64,000 nucleotides of DNA from Pseudescherichia sp031979925 (GCF_031979925.1 NZ_DALZFB010000011.1:62001-126000), one strand, 5' to 3'; positions 1-8,268 are shown, counted from the first letter of the stretch. Program-made: numbers and translations. The notes: generated from the sequence alone by a model not told the origin.

Positions 1-429
1 TAACCAGCTGGTCATCTGCACCGGGAAAGAGATCAGCAGCACCACATAGCCGATCATGGCCGGGTTGAAGGGATTATGACCAAGGCCACCGTAGAGCTGC
101 TTGGCAATAATCACCGCAAACACGGTACCCAGCACCACCATCCACCAGGGCGCGAATGATGGAATACTGATCGCCAGCAGCAGGCCAGTGAGTAGGGCAG
201 AGTTATCCTTGAGGATCGCCGCCGCACTCTGCTTACGCAGCTTGAGAACCAGCCCTTCCGCAGCGAGAGCGCTCATGCCTGCCAGCAGGATCTGCAGCAG
301 CGTACCCCAGCCAAAGAACCAGGTCTGCACGGCGATCCCGGGAAGGGTGGCGAGCAGAACCAGCATCATAATCCGTGATGTCTGGCGCTGATTGTGCGTA
401 TAGGGTGAGCTTGCGATTCGAAAGACCAT
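1..429 (-). CDS. rsxD: Electron transport complex subunit RsxD (N-terminal part)
   Basis: RsxD is a polytopic membrane subunit of the Rsx/Rnf complex, which couples electron transfer to ion movement and keeps SoxR reduced in E. coli. The first 143 codons are present and the gene runs off the left edge. The start ATG is at 427-429 and the protein opens MVFRIASSPYTHNQRQTSRI, closely matching E. coli RsxD; hydrophobic segments follow directly. It lies one base downstream of the rsxC stop codon (430-432), so it is the next gene of the rsxABCD operon. FMN-binding and C-terminal parts are outside the window. Confidence 0.96.
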   Translation of the reverse strand, partial: MVFRIASSPYTHNQRQTSRIMMLVLLATLPGIAVQTWFFGWGTLLQILLAGMSALAAEGLVLKLRKQSAAAILKDNSALLTGLLLAISIPSFAPWWMVVLGTVFAVIIAKQLYGGLGHNPFNPAMIGYVVLLISFPVQMTSWL

Positions 430-2532
430 CTATTCCTCGTTAACTGCCTGTTTTGCGGCTTTTTTGGCCTGAGCCCTGGCAATAGCCGCAGCGACGGCCG
501 CTTTACGCGGATCGTCATTGGCCGCAGGGGTGTCCACTATCTTATCAACGACCTGTTGCTGCGCTTTACGTGCTTTCGCCCGCGCAATGGCGGCCTCAAC
601 GGCGGCTTTGCGCGGGTCAACCGCGGCGGCTGGTTTTTCAGCAACAGGTTCAGGCGCAGCTTCTGGTTCAGACGCCTGCGCTGCTTTACGTGCTTTCGCC
701 CGCGCGATGGCGGCCTCAACGGCGGCTTTGCGCGGATCGACCGGGGCGGCTGGTTTTTCAGCAACAGGTTCAGGCGCTGCTTCTGGTTCAGACGCTTGCG
801 CCGCTTTACGTGCTTTCGCGCGTGCAATGGCGGCCTCAACGGCGGCTTTACGCGGATCAACCGCGGCGGCTGGCTCAGGCGCTGCCTCTACAACAGGCTG
901 CTGGGCTTTTTCGGCCTGACGGGCACGAGCTTCGGCCTTGCGGGCTTCGCGAGCAGCAATGACTGCGCTGTTATCCGGTTCGGCACCGGCCTGGACCACC
1001 ACCGGTTGGGTGGCGCGCTGCTGTTTTTCGCGTACGCGGGCCAGGGCGGCATTCACCGCATCTTTATCTTTAGCGGCTGGCTGGGCAGCAGACTTTTTAT
1101 GACGCTCAAGACGCGCCGCTTTATCACGCTCCAGACGAGCCTGACGTGCTTCAAAGCGGATTTTCGCCTCGGCGGCGCGCTTCTCTTCCTGAGCGATAGC
1201 GTAGATCTCGGCCTTCTCCTGGCGGAAATACTGCACCAGGGGAATGTTGCTGGGACAGACCCAGGCGCAGGCTCCGCACTCGATACAGTCCGCCAGGTTA
1301 TGGGCGGTAGCCTTATCGTGCTGCTGGCCTTTACTGAACCAGTAGAGCTGCTGTGGCAGCAGATCCGCCGGGCAGGCATCGGCACAGGCGCTGCAACGGA
1401 TACAGCCTTTCTCTTCCTGCGCCTCACCCATTTCGCTGGCCGATGGGGCGAGCAGGCAGTTGGTAATTTTTACCACCGGCACGTCAAGCCATGGCAGGGT
1501 AAAGCCCATCAGCGGCCCGCCCATAATGACCAGCTGCTCGCCGGAGGGGCAGAAACCAGCTGCATCAAGCAGGTGGCGCACCGGGGTGCCCAGGCGCGCC
1601 CAGACGTTACCCGGCTGCGTCACGGCCTCGCCGGTTAGGGTCACAACGCGCTCGGTCAGGGGTTCACCGTCGATGATCGCACGCTTAACGGCAAAGGCGG
1701 TCCCGACGTTTTGCATCAGCACGCCGATGTCTGACGAGCGCCCGCCGTGCGGAACCTGTTTGCCAGTGAGGATCTGCGTCAGCTGCTTCGCGCCGCCGGA
1801 GGGGTACTTGGTCGGGATCACCCGCAGCACGATATCGTGCGCATTCGCCAGCACCGCCCGCAGCATTGAGATGGCCTGCGGTTTGTTATCTTCGATGCCG
1901 ATCAGCACCTGACGCGGCTGAAGAATATGCGCAAGGATACGAATGCCTTCGACGATCTGCGCGGCGCAGTCCTGCATCAGGCGATCGTCGGCGGTAATGT
2001 AAGGCTCACACTCTGCGGCGTTGATAATCAGCGTTTCGATCTTATCGCCGCCGCCCAGCAGCTTATTGCCGGTCGGGAAACCCGCGCCGCCAAGACCCGC
2101 TACGCCGTACTGATGGATGCGTTCAATCAGCTCGGCGCGCGTACGCGAGCGATAGTCGCTCCAGCCGTTGCGCTCGATCCAGCGGTCTTCACCGTCGGCA
2201 TCGATAATTACGCTCAGCTCGGCCAGCGCCGACGGATGGGCAGTAGAGTGGGGGGCAATCGCCACCACCGTGCCGGAGGTGGGCGCATGAACCGGCAGCA
2301 TACGGCCACGACCGCGCGTCAACGGCTGGCCGCGCAGGACGCGCTCGCCGACGGCTACGCACAGCTCGCCCTCAGCGCCGATGTGCTGCTTAAGAGGAAT
2401 GACGAAACGCCCGGCCAGCGGAAGCTGGCGCAGCGGCGTACCGTTTGACTGGGTTTTCATCTCCGGCGGATGGATACCGCCGTTGAAATCCCAGAGCTTA
2501 TCTTTTTTAAATGCGGAGAATAGCTTAAGCAT
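430..2532 (-). CDS. rsxC: Electron transport complex subunit RsxC
   Basis: RsxC is the peripheral NADH- and flavin-binding subunit of the Rsx complex at the inner membrane. The 700-residue product opens MLKLFSAFKKDKLWDF as in E. coli; a longer reading frame to 2751 is rejected because the extension is antisense to the rsxB cysteine motifs. A glycine-rich GLGGAGFPTG loop marks the NADH site, and two ferredoxin-type motifs, CIRCSACADACP and CIECGACAWVCP, supply eight cysteines for two 4Fe-4S clusters. The C-terminal third is a charged Ala/Lys/Arg-rich tail with repeated DPRKAAVEAAIARAKARK units. The start overlaps the rsxB stop by eight bases, indicating translational coupling. Confidence 0.97.
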   Translation of the reverse strand: MLKLFSAFKKDKLWDFNGGIHPPEMKTQSNGTPLRQLPLAGRFVIPLKQHIGAEGELCVAVGERVLRGQPLTRGRGRMLPVHAPTSGTVVAIAPHSTAHPSALAELSVIIDADGEDRWIERNGWSDYRSRTRAELIERIHQYGVAGLGGAGFPTGNKLLGGGDKIETLIINAAECEPYITADDRLMQDCAAQIVEGIRILAHILQPRQVLIGIEDNKPQAISMLRAVLANAHDIVLRVIPTKYPSGGAKQLTQILTGKQVPHGGRSSDIGVLMQNVGTAFAVKRAIIDGEPLTERVVTLTGEAVTQPGNVWARLGTPVRHLLDAAGFCPSGEQLVIMGGPLMGFTLPWLDVPVVKITNCLLAPSASEMGEAQEEKGCIRCSACADACPADLLPQQLYWFSKGQQHDKATAHNLADCIECGACAWVCPSNIPLVQYFRQEKAEIYAIAQEEKRAAEAKIRFEARQARLERDKAARLERHKKSAAQPAAKDKDAVNAALARVREKQQRATQPVVVQAGAEPDNSAVIAAREARKAEARARQAEKAQQPVVEAAPEPAAAVDPRKAAVEAAIARAKARKAAQASEPEAAPEPVAEKPAAPVDPRKAAVEAAIARAKARKAAQASEPEAAPEPVAEKPAAAVDPRKAAVEAAIARAKARKAQQQVVDKIVDTPAANDDPRKAAVAAAIARAQAKKAAKQAVNEE
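561..920. repeat. 120-bp in-frame tandem repeats in rsxC
   Basis: The sequence starting at 561 recurs at 681 and 801 with an exact 120-base period and few substitutions. Each unit encodes about 40 residues: the basic helix segment DPRKAAVEAAIARAKARK followed by a Glu/Pro/Ala linker. A degenerate unit lies on each side. The length is a multiple of three, so copy number can change without breaking the frame. E. coli RsxC has a similar helix repeat with a different linker. Confidence 0.9.
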
Positions 2533-3103
2533 GTTGTTCCACAGGAATAATGCGTACCGGAATGGTTTGCAGATCCCATTTCCAGCTTTCGGTGGTTGTC
2601 GCGACAGGACGCAGGTCGATACACTGCGTCGGGCACGGGGCAACACAGAGGTTACAGCCAGTGCAGAGATCGCTGATGACCGTATGCATGGCGCGGGTTG
2701 CGCCGACGATAGCGTCAACCGGGCAGGCCTGAATGCACTTGGTACAACCAATGCAGTTAGGTTCGTCGATTACCGCCAGCATACGTACCGGCTCTGCGGC
2801 CTCGGCATCGTCACCAATGGGCTGCGGATCGACGTTTAACAGCGTGGCGATTTTCTGCATTACCGCTTCGCCGCCGGGAGCACAGAGGTTGATCTTCTCG
2901 CCCTGGCTACCTACGGCTTCAGCATAGGGGCGACAGCCGGGGTAGCCGCACTGGCCACACTGGCTCTGCGGCAGCAGATTATCAATTTTTTCGACGACCG
3001 GATCGTCCTCCACCGCAAAGCGGCGCGAGGCATAGCCGAGAATCAGGCCAAAGATCAGCCCGAGCACGCTCAGGGCAGCAATGGCTATCCAGATTGCAGT
3101 CAT
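2525..3103 (-). CDS. rsxB: Electron transport complex subunit RsxB
   Basis: RsxB is the iron-sulfur subunit passing electrons within the Rsx complex. The 192-residue product has an N-terminal membrane anchor (residues 4-25), a QCGQCGYPGC motif near residues 49-57 typical of the Fe-S domain, and two ferredoxin motifs, CIGCTKCIQACP (about 117-128) and CTGCNLCVAPCP (about 147-158). Length equals the E. coli protein. Its ATG overlaps the rsxA stop codon by one base (TAATG arrangement) and its stop lies inside the rsxC start region, so the genes are translationally coupled. Confidence 0.97.
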   Translation of the reverse strand: MTAIWIAIAALSVLGLIFGLILGYASRRFAVEDDPVVEKIDNLLPQSQCGQCGYPGCRPYAEAVGSQGEKINLCAPGGEAVMQKIATLLNVDPQPIGDDAEAAEPVRMLAVIDEPNCIGCTKCIQACPVDAIVGATRAMHTVISDLCTGCNLCVAPCPTQCIDLRPVATTTESWKWDLQTIPVRIIPVEQHA

Positions 3104-3684
3104 TACAGCTTCACCAGACCACTAAAGCCCATAAAGGCCAGAGACATCAAACCCGCAGTAATCAGCGCAATGGCGTTACCGCGGAACGGTGCTGGTACAT
3201 CCGCCACCGCCAGACGTTCGCGAATAGCGGCAAACAGGACCATTACCAGCGAGAAGCCGACGGCGGCGGAAAAACCGTACAGCGCCGACTGTAAAAAATT
3301 ATGCCCAAGGTTGATGTTCAGCAGCGCCACGCCCAGCACCGCGCAGTTGGTGGTGATGAGCGGCAGGAAGATCCCCAGCAGGCGATAGAGCGCAGGGCTG
3401 GTTTTGCGTACCACCATCTCGGTAAACTGCACCACCACGGCAATAACCAGAATAAAGGCCAGGGTGCGCAGGTAGATGAGATCGAGCGGAATAAGAACAA
3501 AGGTGTCGATCAGCCACGCGCAGATAGAGGCCAGCGTCAGTACAAAGGTGGTCGCCAGTCCCATCCCCATAGCGGTCTCCAGCTTTTTGGACACCCCCAT
3601 AAACGGGCAAAGACCGAGGAACTTAACCAGCACGAAGTTGTTAACCAGTACGGTCCCGACAAACAGCAACAGGTAATCAGTCAT
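3103..3684 (-). CDS. rsxA: Electron transport complex subunit RsxA
   Basis: RsxA is an integral inner-membrane subunit of the Rsx complex. The 193-residue product has about six hydrophobic segments and opens MTDYLLLFVGTVLVNNFVLV, with the conserved FLGLCPFMG and TTNCAVLG cysteine-bearing motifs expected for the membrane-embedded Fe-S site shared with RsxE. It is the first gene of the rsxABCD operon, 78 bases downstream of ydgK on the same strand, and probably shares transcription with it. Confidence 0.97.
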   Translation of the reverse strand: MTDYLLLFVGTVLVNNFVLVKFLGLCPFMGVSKKLETAMGMGLATTFVLTLASICAWLIDTFVLIPLDLIYLRTLAFILVIAVVVQFTEMVVRKTSPALYRLLGIFLPLITTNCAVLGVALLNINLGHNFLQSALYGFSAAVGFSLVMVLFAAIRERLAVADVPAPFRGNAIALITAGLMSLAFMGFSGLVKL

Positions 3685-3762
3685 TATTCAGCCTGAAAAA
3701 GAGTAGCCGCCTATTATCGGATAAATCGATCCGGGCGACAACAGTACAACGTATAGGGTTAA

Positions 3763-4203
3763 TTACGGGTTAACGAAGGTCTTCTTTACCCGCTGCGATC
3801 GTTTGAAATAGGGGACGATCAGGGCGGCGGCCAGTAAAGGAAACAGCAGCTGGCGCAGCGCCAGCGTGTCCGAAACCGGTGAGAACGCAAAGGCTTTCAG
3901 CGCCAGCAGAATTGAGATTAGTAGCCAGATAATGTAGTGCTTTGGCACCAGCCCGCGGCGTTTAAAGAAAGCGACGGTTAGCCACAGGGTATAGCCGCCC
4001 ATGGCGACAGCAAAGATAAACGAGGCGTACCACAGCGTTTTATCTCCGTCACTTTGGGCATTCAGCACGGCAATAATCTCAGGCGTCAGCAGCACGGTGA
4101 TAAAGCGTACCACTACAAAAAGCGTACCCAATAAGGAGACCAGCAGCCAGGCGAGCGGAGCCAGCAACCAGCCTCCAATACGTTCAGCAGGCGTTGCGGT
4201 CAT
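3763..4203 (-). CDS. ydgK: DUF2569 inner-membrane protein YdgK
   Basis: The product (146 residues) belongs to the DUF2569 membrane family and is the orthologue of E. coli YdgK, recognised by the GGWLLAPLAWLLV start, the FFKRRGLVPKHYIIWLL centre and the PYFKRSQRVKKTFVNP end. Four hydrophobic segments are visible. Its function is unknown. It precedes rsxA as in E. coli. A good ribosome-binding site (GGGGAGAAG) lies before the ATG. Upstream, the cnu gene usually found between ydgK and blr is not present. Confidence 0.93.
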   Translation of the reverse strand: MTATPAERIGGWLLAPLAWLLVSLLGTLFVVVRFITVLLTPEIIAVLNAQSDGDKTLWYASFIFAVAMGGYTLWLTVAFFKRRGLVPKHYIIWLLISILLALKAFAFSPVSDTLALRQLLFPLLAAALIVPYFKRSQRVKKTFVNP

Positions 4204-4248
4204 ATCATCTTCTCCCCTGGCATGGTTAACTCACTTTTGCAGGGCGAG

Positions 4249-4264
4249 AGTATAAAGCATTATA
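4249..4264 (-). promoter_or_regulatory. Candidate promoter for ydgK-rsx
   Basis: On the minus strand a perfect TATAAT hexamer (4259-4264) is followed closely by a second TATACT (4249-4254), 45 to 60 bases before the ydgK start. These are good sigma-70 minus-10 elements; no strong minus-35 element is obvious. Assignment rests on position and sequence only. Confidence 0.45.
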
Positions 4265-4350
4265 CCGCGAATGCTACCCGCGCTATTCCCTACCGCACGT
4301 GGCGACAAATCCCCGTGGCGGCAAGCGTTTAAAAACAACGCGGGTGAGCG

Positions 4351-4476
4351 CTATTTAGCCTGAACGGTAGCGGCAGGTTCCGGCGGCTGGTAGTTATCTA
4401 TGTGGCTGGCAACGCCCAGCAGTATGGCGCTCACGCCCAGCACGATCCACCCAGCTAATTCGATGATTCGGTTCAT
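4351..4476 (-). CDS. blr: Small membrane protein Blr
   Basis: This 41-residue single-span inner-membrane protein is the orthologue of E. coli Blr, a divisome-associated small protein whose loss changes beta-lactam sensitivity. The translation opens MNRIIELAGWIVLGVSAILL and continues with the diagnostic GVASHIDNYQPPE segment. The transmembrane helix spans residues 7-26 and the C-terminus is polar. An in-frame ATG four codons upstream (4488) is an alternative start with a better-spaced GGGAG site; I chose the start that matches the known protein. It lies between ydgJ (divergent) and ydgK as in E. coli. Confidence 0.9.
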   Translation of the reverse strand: MNRIIELAGWIVLGVSAILLGVASHIDNYQPPEPAATVQAK

Positions 4477-4693
4477 TATCCCGGACATACTTTTCTATTT
4501 CTCCCTGTATATAGAAATGGCATAGTATCGGCGCAAAAAAGCCTCAGCAAGTAACAAACCATATTTTCAGCCTATTCGCAATTGGAACGTTAAACTGCGC
4601 TACAGGATGTTTTAGATAAGTTATAAACTGCATATTATTGTGACAACTTTGTTGAGGATAGAAATATCCCCGCGCACTGACGAGAGGCAGCAT

Positions 4694-5734
4694 ATGAATG
4701 ATAAAATTCGGGTCGGATTAATCGGCTACGGCTACGCTAGCAAGACATTTCACGCTCCGCTGATTGACGGCACGTCGGGTATGGAGTTGGCCGCTATCTC
4801 CAGCAGCGATGAGGCAAAAGTTAAGGCAGACTGGCCTGCGGTCCCGGTGGTCTCGGAGCCTAAGCATCTCTTCAACGATCCCAGTCTCGATCTGATTGTT
4901 ATTCCAACGCCCAACGATACTCACTTCCCGCTGGCAAAAGCGGCGCTGGAGGCGGGCAAGCACGTCGTGGTAGATAAGCCTTTTACCGTGACACTGTCAC
5001 AAGCGCGCGAGCTGGACGCGCTCTCCCGCAGCCTTGGTCGGGTGCTCTCGGTGTTTCATAACCGACGCTGGGACAGCGATTTCCTGACCCTGAAAGCGCT
5101 GCTTGCCGATGGGGCGCTGGGCGAAATCACCTACTTTGAGTCGCATTTCGATCGTTTTCGTCCCCAGGTGCGTAACCGCTGGCGCGAGCTGGCCGGGCCG
5201 GGAAGCGGTATCTGGTACGATCTGGGACCGCATCTCCTCGACCAGGCGGTGAACCTGTTCGGCCTGCCGGTGAGTCTGACCGTCGACCTGGCCCAGCTGC
5301 GTCCAGGGGCACAGGCAACGGACTACTTCCACGCGGTGCTAAGCTACCCCCAGCGCCGTGTCATACTCCACGGTACGCTGCTGGCGGCGGCGGAGTCGGC
5401 CCGTTACATCGTGCACGGCACCCGCGGTAGCTACGTCAAATATGGTCTCGATCCGCAGGAGGAGCGTCTGAAAAACGGCGAGCGCCTGCCGCAGGAGGAC
5501 TGGGGCTATGATATGCGCGACGGCGTATTAACCCGCGTACACGGTGAAGAGGTGGTTGAGGAGAGCTGGCTCACCGTGCCGGGGAACTATCCAGCCTACT
5601 ATGCAGGTATCCGCGATGCGCTAAACGGCGTGGGCGAAAACCCGGTGCCCGCCAGCCAGGCGATTCAAATTATGGAGCTGATTGAGTTAGGCATGGAGTC
5701 GGCGAAGCACCGTTCGACGCTCTGCCTGGCTTAA
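4694..5734 (+). CDS. ydgJ: Gfo/Idh/MocA-family oxidoreductase YdgJ
   Basis: A 346-residue NAD(P)-dependent oxidoreductase of the Gfo/Idh/MocA family, orthologue of E. coli YdgJ. The N-terminal Rossmann motif GLIGYGYASKTFHAP and the family VVDKPFTVT segment are present, and the C-terminal substrate domain contains GSGIWYDLGPHLLDQA. The natural substrate is unknown. The start MNDKIRVGL is preferred to an ATG 18 codons upstream because it matches the family and follows GAGAGGCAG. A strong terminator follows, so it is probably monocistronic. Confidence 0.94.
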   Translation: MNDKIRVGLIGYGYASKTFHAPLIDGTSGMELAAISSSDEAKVKADWPAVPVVSEPKHLFNDPSLDLIVIPTPNDTHFPLAKAALEAGKHVVVDKPFTVTLSQARELDALSRSLGRVLSVFHNRRWDSDFLTLKALLADGALGEITYFESHFDRFRPQVRNRWRELAGPGSGIWYDLGPHLLDQAVNLFGLPVSLTVDLAQLRPGAQATDYFHAVLSYPQRRVILHGTLLAAAESARYIVHGTRGSYVKYGLDPQEERLKNGERLPQEDWGYDMRDGVLTRVHGEEVVEESWLTVPGNYPAYYAGIRDALNGVGENPVPASQAIQIMELIELGMESAKHRSTLCLA

Positions 5735-5740
5735 CCGATG

Positions 5741-5768
5741 TGCCGCCCGATGGGGCGGCATCTTTTTT
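5741..5768 (+). terminator. Rho-independent terminator of ydgJ
   Basis: TGCCGCCC and GGGCGGCA form a perfect GC-rich stem followed by TCTTTTTT. It begins six bases after the ydgJ stop and ends at the convergent add stop codon. Confidence 0.92.
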
Positions 5769-6768
5769 ACGCGGTGCGCAGGCTATCTCTTAACGCCTGC
5801 TTCTCTGCCGCACTGAGGAAAGCCACCTCAAGGCCGTTGATTTGCGCCTGGCGGATCTGCGCCTGGCTCAGGCCTGCCTGCGGGGCCGCCACATTATACT
5901 CATGAATAATATCCACCCCCTGAACCGCCGGATCGTCGGTGTTGATGGTTGCCAGAATGCCGTGCTCAAGGAAGGCTTTCAGCGGATGCACGTCAAGCGA
6001 TGCAACGGTGCTGGTCTGAATGTTAGAGGTCAGGCAGGACTCGATACCGATGCGCTGCTCGGCAAGAAAATCCAGTAACGCCCGATCCTCAATGGCTTTG
6101 ACGCCATGACCGATGCGCTCCGCACCCAGCTCGCGAATTGCCTGCCAGATGCTCTCCGGCCCGGCGGCTTCACCCGCGTGAACGGTAATGTGCCAGCCCG
6201 CATCGCGGCCACGGTTGAAGTGAGTCAGGAACAGGCTGCCGGGGAAGCCCAGCTCATCACCGGCCAGATCCAGTCCGGTGATGGCATCGCGGTGGGCCAG
6301 CAGCGCATCCAGCTCTTCAACGCAGGCGGATTCACCAAAGGTGCGGCTCAAAATACCAATCAGCCGCGCCTGAACGTTAAACGCCTCGCTACCCTGACGT
6401 ACGCCCTCGATCACCGCCTCAACCACGCCCGCGACCGGCAAGCCGTGGGTCATCGCCATATAGCGGGGGGAGAAGCGCAGCTCGACATAGTGCAGCCCGT
6501 TACGTGCGGCATCTTCCATATTCTCAAACGCCACGCGGCGGCAGGCGTCCAGCGAGGCCAGCACCTTGACGCCCCAGTCCAGCTTCGCCAGGAAGCTCAC
6601 CAGATCCGGTTCGTTAGCTGTCACCTGTACGTGCGGACGCAGCGATTCAAGCGAGTCGGCGGGCAGGGCAAGAGAAAACTCACGACCAAGGTCAAGGATG
6701 GTTTGCGCCCGGATGTTGCCATCGAGATGGCGGTGAATGTCGGTCAAAGGTAGGTTAGCGTCAATCAT
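5767..6768 (-). CDS. add: Adenosine deaminase
   Basis: Add hydrolyses adenosine and deoxyadenosine to inosine and deoxyinosine in the cytoplasm, feeding purine salvage. The 333-residue length equals E. coli Add. Metal and catalytic motifs are visible: HRHLDGN near the N-terminus, HAGEAAGPES (about residues 197-206), a GHG motif and TNTDDPAVQG (about 276-285). It is convergent with ydgJ. In E. coli malY follows directly upstream; here a 9.7-kb accessory block is interposed. Two TTGCGCAA boxes lie 60-95 bases upstream of its start. Confidence 0.97.
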   Translation of the reverse strand: MIDANLPLTDIHRHLDGNIRAQTILDLGREFSLALPADSLESLRPHVQVTANEPDLVSFLAKLDWGVKVLASLDACRRVAFENMEDAARNGLHYVELRFSPRYMAMTHGLPVAGVVEAVIEGVRQGSEAFNVQARLIGILSRTFGESACVEELDALLAHRDAITGLDLAGDELGFPGSLFLTHFNRGRDAGWHITVHAGEAAGPESIWQAIRELGAERIGHGVKAIEDRALLDFLAEQRIGIESCLTSNIQTSTVASLDVHPLKAFLEHGILATINTDDPAVQGVDIIHEYNVAAPQAGLSQAQIRQAQINGLEVAFLSAAEKQALRDSLRTA

Positions 6769-6830
6769 GGTTGCACTCTTTTTTAGATGAAGTGCAGAGC
6801 ATTATAAAAATAAAACGCTACGGAAAGCTA

Positions 6831-6860
6831 TATTGCGCAAGGAAAATTTCTATTGCGCAA
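6831..6860 (-). promoter_or_regulatory. Paired TTGCGCAA palindromes upstream of add
   Basis: The decamer TATTGCGCAA occurs at 6831-6840 and 6851-6860, each containing the perfect palindrome TTGCGCAA. The copies are 20 bases apart, about two helical turns, and lie upstream of the add start (6768). This is the geometry of a dimeric repressor or activator operator pair. The cognate regulator is not identifiable from the sequence. Confidence 0.45.
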
Positions 6861-6869
6861 TATAAATCA

Positions 6870-6968
6870 TCATAAAGCATTGAGTCCGGTAATCAATCTG
6901 CCGAGGCCCAGAGCCAACTTCTCTTGGTGGAAGCCTGCATTCAGCCGGATAAGCCCCTGGCTTTCCTG
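6870..6968 (-). pseudogene. malY 3'-end remnant
   Basis: The last 31 codons encode QGLIRLNAGFHQEKLALGLG followed by RLITGLNAL and a stop, closely matching the end of the intact MalY at 16563-17735. By eye the DNA is about 80 percent identical over roughly 83 bases to 16563-16655. No start or PLP-binding part exists, and an open frame continuing to 7175 does not resemble MalY. It lies between add and the accessory block and marks the left junction of the insertion. Confidence 0.85.
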
Positions 6969-7131
6969 ATTATGTAAAAATGAAATTATGTATAATTTTA
7001 CCCAAGAGTCATAAAGATTATGTAACATTAGTATATCTGTACTATCTGCGATAATGTTGCTACTGAGTGGGTGGCAGAAATTGCAAACTCTGCAGATGTA
7101 TGGAATGAGTGATTTACCTACAAAAAAATAG

Positions 7132-7551
7132 ATGCTTATGAAAACGATTGAAGAACTACGCAGAGAACTTCTCAAAATTGGTGAGCAATTAGGTGGGGGA
7201 ACAAGACCAAATCATTACTTCATTATCCCTGAGCAATCCGATAATGCTGCGACTCCCTATCTGGAAATTCATGGCAAAGAATACCATTTCATCGTCAGTG
7301 AAAGAGGCACCGAATTAGCCCGAAAAGTGACTCTTAGTGATGATGAGATCCTTTATTGGTTTGTTGAGTGTGGCGTGAAGGGTCTGGCCTCAAGTTATGC
7401 GGCATCACAAACAACACCAGAAAGTGAATTCAGGAATATTTATTTCAGGAAGCAATACAGTCTAATGCTCGCCATCAATACTGAATGGGCAACAAGGACG
7501 CGCAAAGAATTCACAGAGATTCTCCGTTCTCGAATAAACGAGCATAGTTGA
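7132..7551 (+). CDS. Imm63-like orphan immunity protein
   Basis: A 139-residue protein with no signal peptide or membrane span. The pattern PYLEIHGKEYHFIVSERGTE, then a DDEILYWF helix, then LASSYAAS and an FRKQ-x-LML segment with W-A-x-R-T-R resembles the Imm63 family of immunity proteins from polymorphic toxin systems; this match is from memory of the family pattern. No toxin gene is visible next to it, so it would be an orphan. Codon use and AT content differ from neighbouring core genes. Start could be ATG 7132 or 7138; neither has a clear ribosome-binding site. Confidence 0.5.
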   Translation: MLMKTIEELRRELLKIGEQLGGGTRPNHYFIIPEQSDNAATPYLEIHGKEYHFIVSERGTELARKVTLSDDEILYWFVECGVKGLASSYAASQTTPESEFRNIYFRKQYSLMLAINTEWATRTRKEFTEILRSRINEHS

Positions 7552-7693
7552 ATTTCTACACGCTATCAGCTTTGGCATTCCGCTCTGTACTTAACTCCTT
7601 AACACAAACTTTGCCCATTGCACATCAATGGCTTCCTTCTTTATAACTAACTTAAAACTTGCAGGATATACAGGTGTAAACAGGAGAAGGGCG

Positions 7694-8038
7694 ATGATTT
7701 CAAAAGATAATGCCGAGCATTATATCTGGGGTGATAATTGCGACGGTTGGTATCTGCTTAACCGGCAGGACATGCTCATTATTCATGAAAAAATGCCCCC
7801 AGGCACGCACGAAAAGCGACACTTTCACTCCATTTCCAGACAGTTTTTTTATGTTCTAGAGGGGAGTCTGACGATGGAACTTGAAGGTGATAAACATGAA
7901 ATCAAGGCCCGGCAGGGACTTGAAATCCCCCCGGGGGCAAAACATCAGGCCCGGAACGACAGCCAATCACCCGTCGAATTTATTGTCATCTCTCATCCGA
8001 CAACTCGGGGCGATCGTTCTGATCTCTCCGTTTGTTGA
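7694..8038 (+). CDS. Cupin-domain protein
   Basis: A 114-residue single-domain cupin. The metal-binding motif 1 is visible as KRHFHSISRQFFYVLEGSL (about residues 38-56), and motif 2 as GLEIPPGAKHQARNDS. Cupins of this size bind a metal in a small beta-barrel; the substrate or ligand cannot be predicted. The start at 7694 is chosen because AGGAGAAGGG precedes it at good spacing and the cupin fold begins soon after; a longer frame to 7628 adds no conserved sequence. It is the only plus-strand gene between the Imm63-like gene and the LysR pair. Confidence 0.8.
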   Translation: MISKDNAEHYIWGDNCDGWYLLNRQDMLIIHEKMPPGTHEKRHFHSISRQFFYVLEGSLTMELEGDKHEIKARQGLEIPPGAKHQARNDSQSPVEFIVISHPTTRGDRSDLSVC

Positions 8039-8268
8039 TAACAGATTTCCGACAACAGGTTTGGCTGTATTGGTTCCTAATGTCTGCTTTGAGCGAGAAG
8101 CGGCCTCACAGTTCGCATCTGCCAGTTCCCTGCTATTGGGGCTTTCTGATGAAATACCTATATTCATTTGCAATTCGCCTATAGCAACCAATTTGCAGGA
8201 AACAGAGATAGCCAGAGTGAGAAGCAAAATACTCTTAGGTAATAAGCATACTATCGTGAAACCCGGAA
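8039..8268. other. Intergenic stretch with no recognised gene
   Basis: This 230-base gap separates the cupin from the convergent dehydrogenase. Short open frames cross it on both strands (7881-8315 plus, 7967-8227 minus), but they lack ribosome-binding sites and overlap the neighbouring genes. No terminator with a U-tract was identified. Confidence 0.5.

Noticed and set aside
518..1638. Long plus-strand open frames across rsxC
   Set aside because: They mirror the repetitive, GC-rich rsxC tail in antisense, lack ribosome sites and are explained by the rsxC coding sequence.
6970..7131. Possible toxin C-terminus before the Imm63-like gene
   Set aside because: Short open frames end just before the gene, but none has a recognisable motif or sufficient length.
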